Assembly: GCA_902470365.1 (NCBI GenBank)
Contig: CABRFZ010000006.1
Coordinates: forward strand, 1-64,000
DNA length: 64,000 bases
Direction: 5' to 3'
Origin: an uncultured Collinsella sp.
GTDB lineage: Bacteria; Actinomycetota; Coriobacteriia; Coriobacteriales; Coriobacteriaceae
In this document: piece after piece, positions 23,909-30,453 of the stretch
Position numbering within the stretch: the first letter of the stretch is position 1
Layout: each line of letters starts with the position of its first letter
Translations under genes and position numbers: made by a program
The notes under the pieces: model-generated
What the model was told of the DNA's origin: nothing
Databases searched by the model: none
The model's input: the letters and a program-made list of their open reading frames with translations, nothing else

Positions 23909-24862
23909 ATGATTCTATCGTTGGCCCCTATGGAGGGGATTACCGGGCATGTGTTCCGTCGCGTGCATGCGGAGTGCTTCGGTGCGCTCGATTGCTATTA
24001 CACGCCGTTTTTGCCGCCGCCGCGGGTGGGAAACCGCTTTGGCGGCAAGGCGTTTAAGGAGATCGATCCTGCCAATAACCAGGGGCTCAACGTAGTGCCT
24101 CAGCTGATGTCCAAGAACGCGGACGAGTTTGTGTGGGCGGCACAGGTGCTCGCCGATATGGGCTACCGCGAGGTCAATCTCAACTTGGGTTGCCCTTCGG
24201 GAACGGTTGTCGCCAAGGGCAAGGGCTCGGGTTTCTTGCGCAATCTCGACGAGCTCGAGGCGTTCTTAAGCGATGTGTGCGAGCGGTCGCCGTTGCCGGT
24301 ATCGGTAAAGACCAGGCTGGGGTTGGAACGCGATGACGAGTATGAACGTGTGCTCGATCTGTATTGCCGCATGCCGTTGGCAGAGCTCATTGTGCATCCG
24401 CGCGTGCAAAAGGACCGCTATACGGGTTCGCCGCGCAAAGAGTTTTATGGCGAGACGCTGGAGCGTGTGCCGTTCCCCGTGGCCTATAACGGTGACATTT
24501 TTGATCTTGAGGATATGGACGCGCTGGTGGAGGCCTATCCCGGCACGCGCCATGTGATGTTGGGGCGTGGCCTGCTCGCGAACCCCGCTCTGGCTCGCAT
24601 GGTCAAGGGCGGCCCTGCTGCAACGGCTGCTGAGCTGCAGCGCTTCCACGACACGCTGTTTGCGGCATATGCAGAAGAGATTGGCGGCAATGCGGTCTTC
24701 CGCATGAAGGAGTGGTGGTTCTACGCCAAGTGCGCTTTCGCTGATCCCGCTACCGTCCACAAGATCGTACGCAAGACCAAAAAGGTCGACGAATACCGCG
24801 CTGCCGTCGAGCGCGTCTTTCGTGAACAGCCGCTTGCACCCACAGCTCGCTTCCACGGCTAA
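23909..24862 (+). CDS. dus: tRNA-dihydrouridine synthase
   Basis: The 317-residue TIM-barrel flavoprotein starts MILSLAPMEGITGHVFRRVH, the FMN-binding start of the Dus family. The catalytic cysteine is in NLNLGCPSGTVVAKGKGSGF, the substrate-binding segment is SVKTRLGLE, and phosphate-binding residues are in YNGDIFD and MLGRGLLANP. It reduces uridine to dihydrouridine in tRNA loops with NADPH. It is smaller than DusB and closest in layout to Firmicutes Dus proteins; which uridine it modifies cannot be told. AGAAGAG lies before the ATG. Confidence 0.92.
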   Translation: MILSLAPMEGITGHVFRRVHAECFGALDCYYTPFLPPPRVGNRFGGKAFKEIDPANNQGLNVVPQLMSKNADEFVWAAQVLADMGYREVNLNLGCPSGTVVAKGKGSGFLRNLDELEAFLSDVCERSPLPVSVKTRLGLERDDEYERVLDLYCRMPLAELIVHPRVQKDRYTGSPRKEFYGETLERVPFPVAYNGDIFDLEDMDALVEAYPGTRHVMLGRGLLANPALARMVKGGPAATAAELQRFHDTLFAAYAEEIGGNAVFRMKEWWFYAKCAFADPATVHKIVRKTKKVDEYRAAVERVFREQPLAPTARFHG

Positions 24863-24921
24863 CTAGTCATCGGGGGCGTTCTTTAACGACTGGTCATTTA
24901 AGGACGTCCCCAACGACTATG
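24862..24921. repeat. Dispersed palindrome, ACTAGTCATT family (copy 1)
   Basis: ACTAGTCATCGGGGGCGTTC is followed by GACTGGTCATTTAAGGACGT and CCCCAACGACTA, giving an imperfect inverted repeat. Related sequence is found at 25604, 36129-36223 and on both sides of the IS110 element (48512-48538, 52210-52223). Confidence 0.75.
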
Positions 24922-24930
24922 TAGCAAAAA

Positions 24931-24993
24931 GCTGTACACCAGCATCCAAAGATGTCGAAAAATGTCGACTTCGGATGCTGGTGTACATGTTTG
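24931..24993. repeat. Long hairpin repeat, copy 1
   Basis: TGTACACCAGCATCC (24933-24947) pairs with GGATGCTGGTGTACA (24973-24987). Inside, GTCGA and TCGAC form a second stem. A near-identical direct copy is at 26004-26070. The two copies bracket about 1 kb with the orphan antitoxin and the MITE-like element. Confidence 0.8.
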
Positions 24994-25007
24994 GGTGCGG
25001 TGGGTAA

Positions 25008-25274
25008 CTAGGCAATCATTGCATCGAGCGTGATGAGCTCCCTGAGTCGCTCCGTGCGTGTTTGCCCATGGCGCTTTGCTTTTGCGTCAAACGCATCAAG
25101 AACAGACTCACCCACACGTGCCGATAAAACAACGCTTGGCTCATCGGAGATCGACGGCCTTCCCAGCTTGATGGTGCGACCCTTCGGCCACTCATCTTTT
25201 TCGTATGCCTCCGCGGCTTTCTCCAACTCTCCGGGAGCAAACCCCATCATCTTTTCGAGCTGCTTAGCGTCCAT
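25008..25274 (-). CDS. Ribbon-helix-helix antitoxin-like protein (no toxin adjacent)
   Basis: The start is set at ATG 25274 because AGGAGG lies 7 bp before it; 88 residues result. The protein has an acidic helical N-terminus (MDAKQLEKMMGFAPGELEKA) and the type II antitoxin-like 'KGRTIKLGRPSISDEPSVV' region. The C-terminal ribbon-helix-helix is VVLSARVGESVLDAFDAKAK then RHGQTRTERLRELI. No toxin ORF is present on either side, so it is an orphan or a solitary regulator. Upstream, TGTCTAC and TGTATAC are repeated 5 bp apart in an AT-rich stretch and could be an operator. Confidence 0.7.
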   Translation of the reverse strand: MDAKQLEKMMGFAPGELEKAAEAYEKDEWPKGRTIKLGRPSISDEPSVVLSARVGESVLDAFDAKAKRHGQTRTERLRELITLDAMIA

Positions 25275-25670
25275 AGCGCCTCCTATCGATCGGCATAATG
25301 TCGAGCAGAGGTCAACGGATACTCTTTTTGTATACAGTTTTGTAGACAAAAATACAAACAGTTTATCAGGCTAATTAGCTTGTTTTGACCCGCGTGTTCG
25401 ATAGGAAATGAGCATTGACGGCTTCGATACTCCTTTGCTTTTCAGCCTGGAATTTGGATGCTCATTGAACTTCCGGAGGGGAGCGCTTTATTAAGCTATC
25501 GAGATTCTGAGCAGGAGCTCTCACTGGTCTTCGATAATGGGACCAGCTTAATTCGCGACACAGTGTGTCGCGAATGGGAGTAGTCGTTAGGTGTCCTTCA
25601 ATGGCTAGTCATATAAGAACGTCCAAGTGCCGGATTTTGTCATTTAGTGTCGTCCTCAGCGGCTATTCTG

Positions 25671-25914
25671 GAGGGTCGTGGTCAAAAAAGGGCAAATATG
25701 AGTACTGTTGCCATTATAGTTGCATTTATTTTGCTATAAATAGTAGCTCCTGATGAGATTTGTTCCCATTAGGAGCTACTTTTATTGAACATATGAGGAG
25801 AAATAGCGTCGTCTACGGACGTATGGAACGTTGAATAGTTCCTGAAGTGATCAAAATCGCTGCTACTAAACAGGTAGCAGTACTCATATTTGCCCTTTTT
25901 TGACCACAGCCCTC
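25671..25914. mobile_element. MITE-like element with 42-bp terminal inverted repeats
   Basis: 25671-25712 and 25873-25914 are inverted copies of a 42-bp sequence differing at four positions. Their core is GTGGTCAAAAAAGGGCAAAT followed by ATGAGTACTG. They enclose 160 AT-rich bases with a hairpin (25742-25780) and no coding potential. The element is far richer in A+T than its surroundings. Short frames of 62-65 codons run through it on both strands and share WSKKGKYEYC only because of the inverted repeats. No flanking target duplication is evident. Apart from this element and the hairpin copy at 26004, I see nothing else in 25275-26108. Confidence 0.65.
25742..25786 (+). terminator. Terminator-like hairpin inside the MITE-like element
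   Basis: AGTAGCTCCT pairs with AGGAGCTACT over a 19-nt loop, followed by TTTATT. Confidence 0.5.
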
Positions 25915-26003
25915 TCGGAAACCTTTCCAGAGGCGTCAAACAGCCATAATCCAAAGGTCGCCTCAAACAATTAGCCGGCTAAGAGCGTCCATGACTACCC
26001 AAA

Positions 26004-26070
26004 AGCTGTACGCCAGCATCCAAAGATGTCGAAAAATGTCGACTTTGGATGCTGGTGTATATGTTTGGGT
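26004..26070. repeat. Long hairpin repeat, copy 2
   Basis: It matches the 24931-24993 copy base for base except for about four changes (TACGCCAGC for TACACCAGC, TTTGG for TTCGG, GTAT for GTAC). Both copies keep the long outer stem and the GTCGA/TCGAC inner stem and have the same orientation. Confidence 0.8.
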
Positions 26071-26108
26071 CGTATGGGCTGGGGCCCTGGACGGACAGAG
26101 CGTGCGTA

Positions 26109-26354
26109 CTAGAGCAGATTCTCCTGCAGCCATGCGATGATGTCGCTCGATTCGTAGAGTGGTTTGCCGTCGATGAGCAGGCAGGGAACCTGACGTTTTC
26201 CGCCGACGGCGATGAGTGTCTGCTCGGCTTCGGTATCGGTCGAGATATTGCGCTCGGGAATGGTCACGCCGTTATCGGCCAGAAAGCGCTTGACCTTTAT
26301 GCAATACGGGCAGCCGGTCATAACGAATAGCGCGAGCTCATGATTAGTAGCCAT
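26109..26354 (-). CDS. Glutaredoxin
   Basis: The start is taken at ATG 26354, giving 81 residues beginning MATNHELALFVMTGCPYCIK. The CPYC active site is at about residues 15-18, followed by the glutaredoxin pattern KRQVPCLLIDGKPLYES (cis-Pro region) and SDIIAWLQENL. It reduces protein disulfides or binds an Fe-S cluster. It is in the cytoplasm and lies 51 bp after the regulator gene on the same strand, so the two could be co-transcribed. Confidence 0.9.
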   Translation of the reverse strand: MATNHELALFVMTGCPYCIKVKRFLADNGVTIPERNISTDTEAEQTLIAVGGKRQVPCLLIDGKPLYESSDIIAWLQENLL

Positions 26355-26405
26355 AGGTCTCCAATCGGTTGCGGTTTTGATTGAAATACCCAAAGCCGCC
26401 GCGGT

Positions 26406-27233
26406 CTATGCGCGGGCCAGTGACGACTCGATGGCCTGGACCAGAAACGCCGTGGCTCCGGTGCCGCAGGGCTTGTCGTAGTAGTCGATAAAGCGCTGGT
26501 CGGCAAGATATCCGTGGGCGAGGCCCAGGTATGCTTCGTCTTGGGGCTCGTGTCCCCAGTTAAGGCCAATCCATCGACGGTGCATTGCGACAAGTTTACG
26601 GGTCTCGTTGCTCTCTGGGTCGCCGTCGCCCGTGGCAATCGAGAGCTGACCCAGAATAGCGCGTTCAAGTTCTTTCATGTCATTCCATGTCTCGGGATCC
26701 ATGTCCAGTAACGTTTCGTTTGCTGCATCGATAGCCTCATCGCCATAGCGCGCCCGCGCTTCGGCGCCGTAGCGCTCCTCGTTTTCCTGCACGGTGCGCC
26801 AGCGCTCCAGTTGCGGCAGGACGGCGCCCATGAGCGAGACGGCTTCGTCGAGCGACATGCCGGTGTTTTGCGCCAACCGCGGGGCACAGTCCTCGATTAT
26901 CGCCTCCATCGTGGTGTCGTAGGTGTACTTGCCGTGGTCGTAGCACCACTTGCAGTAATGGTCAGTCGTGGCGCCCGTGGCATCGGTGCCGCAGTCGTCG
27001 GGCGTGAGTATCATGCCGCAGCTCTGGCAATAGTGCTCGGGCATTTCGAGCAGATGAGACAGAGGCTCGCCGGTCACGGCGGCGATGAGCTTCATCATGT
27101 CGATTCCCGGTGTGACCTCGCCGCGTTCCCAACGGCTGACGGCTTGGCGTGTGACGAAGAGCTTAGCGGCGAGCTGCTCCTGGGTAAGGCGATGGGCGCG
27201 ACGGACAGCGATGAGCTTTTCTGCAAAGGCCAT
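26406..27233 (-). CDS. XRE-type regulator with zinc ribbon and TipAS-like ligand domain
   Basis: The 275-residue protein has three parts. Residues 5-60 are a Cro/C1-type helix-turn-helix (LTQEQLAAKLFVTRQAVSRW). Residues 65-100 are a four-cysteine zinc ribbon (HYCQSCGMILTPDDCG, YCKWCYDHG). Residues about 110-275 resemble the TipAS antibiotic-recognition domain (EEAIDAAN, helical core, LGLAHGYLADQRFIDYYDKP). TipAS proteins bind thiopeptides and other drugs covalently or tightly. Replacing the usual MerR head with an XRE head plus zinc ribbon is notable. Targets are unknown; the glutaredoxin gene is next in the same direction. Confidence 0.8.
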   Translation of the reverse strand: MAFAEKLIAVRRAHRLTQEQLAAKLFVTRQAVSRWERGEVTPGIDMMKLIAAVTGEPLSHLLEMPEHYCQSCGMILTPDDCGTDATGATTDHYCKWCYDHGKYTYDTTMEAIIEDCAPRLAQNTGMSLDEAVSLMGAVLPQLERWRTVQENEERYGAEARARYGDEAIDAANETLLDMDPETWNDMKELERAILGQLSIATGDGDPESNETRKLVAMHRRWIGLNWGHEPQDEAYLGLAHGYLADQRFIDYYDKPCGTGATAFLVQAIESSLARA

Positions 27234-27361
27234 AGCGGCTCCTTTCTGCTGGTTGATGGCTTAAGCATACGCGGCAGCAGGTGCCCTTCCAAGCAACCGT
27301 TGGTTGCACGACGGGGGGCCGCGGCGAAGAATTGCGCGCAACGCCCCACACCTCCATGCCG

Positions 27362-27367
27362 TACAAT
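27362..27367 (+). promoter_or_regulatory. -10 box overlapping the TrmO start region
   Basis: TACAAT lies 7 nt before ATG 27375 and overlaps the alternative ATG 27366, with no ribosome binding site between. This suggests a leaderless transcript. No good -35 is seen. Confidence 0.4.
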
Positions 27368-27374
27368 GACCGGC

Positions 27375-28112
27375 ATGGAACCTATTGCACACATACATAC
27401 CGATCTGCCGCAGAAGTTTGGCATTCCACGCAACAGCTTTTTGGCGCCCCATCTGCAGGGACGCATCGTTTTTGAGCCGGAATTTGCCTCCAATGCAGCA
27501 GTTGAGGGCCTGGACTCCTTCTCTCACCTGTGGCTGCTGTGGCGCTTCGAAAACGGAACGCCCGGCGGCACGGCTAAGGATATAGCTACCGATGCCAAGT
27601 TGCAGGACAGGTCCGGCACCAACGTCAAGTGGTCGAAGACCGTGCGCCCGCCGCGTCTGGGCGGAGCCGCACATGTGGGCGTGTTTGCCACGCGCAGTCC
27701 GTTTCGCCCTAATCCCATTGGGCTTACCTGCGTCAAGCTCGATCGCGTCGAGCTCACCGACAATGGCCCCATCATCCATGTGCTGGGGGCCGACCTGCGC
27801 GACGGCACGCCCATCTACGACATTAAGCCCTACATTCCGTTTGCGGACTGCCACCCGGATGCGACCGGAGGCTGGATTGAGGATGCTCCGTGGCAAGAGC
27901 TCGATGTTGAGTTTCCGCAAGCACTGCAGGATATGGTCCCGCCCGCAAAGCTCCCCGGCTTGGTCGAGGTTCTACGCCAAGACCCGCGCCGCGCGGGCAG
28001 CAAGCATGAGCCAAACCGCGTCTATCATCTGGCTTTCGCCGGGCTCGACATATCGTTTACGGTCGATGAGACCCAGCTAACTGTAGTCGCCGTCAACGAC
28101 GCGCGAGACTAA
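27375..28112 (+). CDS. trmO: tRNA (N6-threonylcarbamoyladenosine-37-N6)-methyltransferase
   Basis: About 245 residues start MEPIAHIHTDLPQKFGIPRN, the usual opening of the TrmO (YaeB/TsaA) family. SAM-binding strands carry the family motifs SHLWLLWRFE, GVFATRSPFRPNPIGLTCVK and the DIKPYIPFAD segment. It methylates t6A37 in threonine tRNAs. ATG 27366 (adding MTG) is possible. Because the -10-like TACAAT abuts the start, translation is probably leaderless. It is a single gene, divergent from the XRE regulator. Confidence 0.92.
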   Translation: MEPIAHIHTDLPQKFGIPRNSFLAPHLQGRIVFEPEFASNAAVEGLDSFSHLWLLWRFENGTPGGTAKDIATDAKLQDRSGTNVKWSKTVRPPRLGGAAHVGVFATRSPFRPNPIGLTCVKLDRVELTDNGPIIHVLGADLRDGTPIYDIKPYIPFADCHPDATGGWIEDAPWQELDVEFPQALQDMVPPAKLPGLVEVLRQDPRRAGSKHEPNRVYHLAFAGLDISFTVDETQLTVVAVNDARD

Positions 28113-28178
28113 CCAGCCATTCGTCCGCACCCGTCAAATTAAGCGCCAAACCCCGCGCCAAAACCGCCCACGCTGGTG

Positions 28179-28184
28179 GACAAT
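28179..28184 (+). promoter_or_regulatory. -10-like GACAAT, 40 nt before the MalY-type gene
   Basis: The context GGTGGACAATAACG is shared with sites at 36249, 52239 and 53999. Confidence 0.4.
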
Positions 28185-28224
28185 AACGCCTACCGAATCA
28201 TTCCGCTCTGCACGGGAGTCCAGC

Positions 28225-29439
28225 ATGAAATATGACTTCACTTCAATCATCGACCGCCACGGCATGGACTCCATCGCCGTTGACTCTTGGGGTGAGATCC
28301 CCGGTATGGCTCCGAACGCACCCGACGAGGGCTTCGACCGCATTCCCATGTGGGTGGCCGACATGAATTTTGCCACGGTGCCCACGGTCCAGGAGCACAT
28401 CATTCAGCGCGCTCAGCATCCCATGTTTGGCTACTTTAACCCGCGCGCCGAGTACTTCGACCGCATTATCGAATGGCAGGGCCGCCGTAATGGCGTCGAG
28501 GGCTTGGCACCTGAGCACATTGGCTACGAAAACGGCGTGCTGGGCGGTGTCGTGTCGACGCTGCGCGCGTATGTCCAGCCGGGCGATGCGGTGCTGGTCC
28601 ACAGCCCCACCTACATCGGCTTTACCAAGTCCATTGAGGCCGCGGGCTATCGCATTGTCCACAGCCCGCTTAAGCTCGACGACCAAGGCGTGTGGCGTAT
28701 GGACTTTGGGGACATGGAGCGAAAGCTCGCCCTAAACCACATCCATGCCGCGGTGTTCTGCTCGCCGCACAATCCCTGCGGCCGCGTATGGGAGCGCGAC
28801 GAGATCGAGCGTGCCATGGACATCTATCGCCAGCACGAATGCGTGGTGATCTCGGACGAGATTTGGTCCGATATCATCCTGCCGGGACACAAGCATATCC
28901 CGACGCAGTCGGTGAGCGAGGATGCCCGCATGCGCACGGTTGCCCTCTATGCGCCGAGCAAGACGTTCAACCTAGCGGGCCTGGTCGGCAGCTACCACAT
29001 CATCTATAACGAGACGCTGCGCGACCGCGTGTGCGCCGTGTCCGACAAGACTCACTACAACGAGATGAACGTCCTCTCCATGCATGCGCTTATCGGTGCC
29101 TACCAGCCGCAAGGCTACGAGTGGGTGGACGAGCTCAACCAGGTGCTTGCCGGTAATATCGAGTACTTCTGCAATTACGTGGACGTGCATTTTGGGGGCG
29201 TGTCCTATTCACGTCCGCAGGGCACGTACATGGTGTTTCTGGACTGCACCGAGTGGTGCCGCGAGCATGGCCGCGATATTCAGTGGCTGCTCGACGAGGG
29301 GGCGCGCGTGGGCGTCGGGTATCAGGACGGCCGCCCGTTCCGCGGAACCTGCCACATTCGCGTGAATCTGGCGCTACCGCTTTCGCGCGTAAGGGAGGCG
29401 TGCGACCGTCTGGACCGCTACGTTTTTAATGCACGGTAA
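28225..29439 (+). CDS. MalY/PatB-type pyridoxal-phosphate aminotransferase (cystathionine beta-lyase-like)
   Basis: The 404-residue fold-type I PLP enzyme starts with the MalY/PatB signature (SIIDRHGMDS...PMWVADMNFATVP). It has the cofactor-stacking region (YENGVLGGVVSTLRAY), CSPHNPCGRVW, ISDEIWSDIILPG and the Schiff-base lysine in YAPSKTFNLAGLVGSY. The arginine for the substrate carboxylate is near CHIRVNLALP. Members cleave C-S bonds of cystathionine or cysteine conjugates, giving homocysteine or thiols plus pyruvate and ammonia. The exact substrate is not evident. It ends before a 15-bp perfect hairpin. Confidence 0.9.
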   Translation: MKYDFTSIIDRHGMDSIAVDSWGEIPGMAPNAPDEGFDRIPMWVADMNFATVPTVQEHIIQRAQHPMFGYFNPRAEYFDRIIEWQGRRNGVEGLAPEHIGYENGVLGGVVSTLRAYVQPGDAVLVHSPTYIGFTKSIEAAGYRIVHSPLKLDDQGVWRMDFGDMERKLALNHIHAAVFCSPHNPCGRVWERDEIERAMDIYRQHECVVISDEIWSDIILPGHKHIPTQSVSEDARMRTVALYAPSKTFNLAGLVGSYHIIYNETLRDRVCAVSDKTHYNEMNVLSMHALIGAYQPQGYEWVDELNQVLAGNIEYFCNYVDVHFGGVSYSRPQGTYMVFLDCTEWCREHGRDIQWLLDEGARVGVGYQDGRPFRGTCHIRVNLALPLSRVREACDRLDRYVFNAR

Positions 29440-29449
29440 GTGTGCGCTG

Positions 29450-29491
29450 CATGCGGGGCCTTCTGCCAGGTCGGCTAGAAGGCCCCGCATG
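29450..29491. terminator. 15-bp perfect hairpin after the MalY-type gene
   Basis: CATGCGGGGCCTTCT pairs with AGAAGGCCCCGCATG. There is no U-tract; it may act as a stabilising or rho-assisted end. Confidence 0.5.
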
Positions 29492-29583
29492 GTAATGCGT
29501 CTGTAACCATTGGGCGCTCGAGTGGTTTCATTTGCTATTATTTTTAACCATTTCAGTCTGTAAACAGGATCGTCTGGAGCTCG

Positions 29584-30453
29584 ATGAAAAGACCCCGTCG
29601 CTCGGTTGCCATTTCGTTGTTTGTCGTGCTTGCAGTGGCGAGCGCCTTTGTCGTAGCGATAGCTGGCTGTTCTGGGTTGAATGACGAAGTCTCGACGTCT
29701 GCATCAAAAGGTCTGGACGCCTCGCAAGCCAAAGACGACAACCTTAAGACGCTCAATGTTGGCAGCGACCTCTATCCACCGTTTGTGTATACCGACGAGT
29801 ACGGCGATATCGTTGGCCTGGATGTCGAGATATTGACCGAGGCTTTGGCCCGCATTGGTTACAAGCCAAAGTACCAGCTGATCGATTGGGAAAAGAAGAA
29901 CGAGTTACTGGCGAGCGGCGAGCTCGATTGCGTCATGGGCAGCTTTAGCATGACGGGTCGCGAAAACGAGTATCGTTGGGCCGGCCCGTACCTTTCGAGC
30001 CGCCAGGTGGTCGCGGTCGATCCCCAGAGCGATATCTACACGCTTGCCGATCTTGAGGATAAGGTCGTGGCGGTCCAGTCCACCACCAAGCCCGAGGACA
30101 TTTTGCTCAATCATACAAATGAAAACGTTCCGAAGATCAAAGAGCTCTACTGCTTTTCGGACCGCTCATACCTGAACCCGGCGCTCGTCGAGGGCCTGGT
30201 CGACGCCATCGCCGCGCATGAGTCCTCGCTGCTCACCTACGAAAAAGACTATGGTGTGACGTATCGCATTTTGGATGAGCCGCTGCTAGAAGTTGGCTTG
30301 GGCACCGCTTTCGATATCAACGATACGCGCGGCATCGACGTTAAGCTCACCCATGCCTACCAAGAAATGCTTGCCGATGGCACCATGGAACGCCTGGTGT
30401 CAAAGTACTTTGATGACCCTGCACCATTTTTGAATACGGAGGGCCTGTCATGA
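29584..30453 (+). CDS. Solute-binding lipoprotein (SBP_bac_3 type) paired with a hybrid kinase
   Basis: The 289-residue protein has a lipoprotein signal (VVAIAGCSG, cysteine about residue 29). It has a periplasmic-binding-type domain of the amino-acid class (LNVGSDLYPPFVYTDEYGDI, VGLDVEILTEALARIGYKPK, DCVMGSFSMTGRENEYRWAG, KVVAVQSTT). No ABC permease or ATPase is nearby. Instead its last codon overlaps the start of a hybrid histidine kinase (ATGA, 30450-30453). It is therefore likely to act as a ligand sensor feeding the kinase rather than as a transporter subunit. That role is inferred from coupling and from the fused version at 33232. Confidence 0.85.
   Translation: MKRPRRSVAISLFVVLAVASAFVVAIAGCSGLNDEVSTSASKGLDASQAKDDNLKTLNVGSDLYPPFVYTDEYGDIVGLDVEILTEALARIGYKPKYQLIDWEKKNELLASGELDCVMGSFSMTGRENEYRWAGPYLSSRQVVAVDPQSDIYTLADLEDKVVAVQSTTKPEDILLNHTNENVPKIKELYCFSDRSYLNPALVEGLVDAIAAHESSLLTYEKDYGVTYRILDEPLLEVGLGTAFDINDTRGIDVKLTHAYQEMLADGTMERLVSKYFDDPAPFLNTEGLS

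Noticed and set aside
25565..25966. Two small proteins sharing WSKKGKYEYC on opposite strands
   Set aside because: The shared peptide is produced by the inverted 42-bp repeats; no ribosome binding sites; neither frame has known domains.
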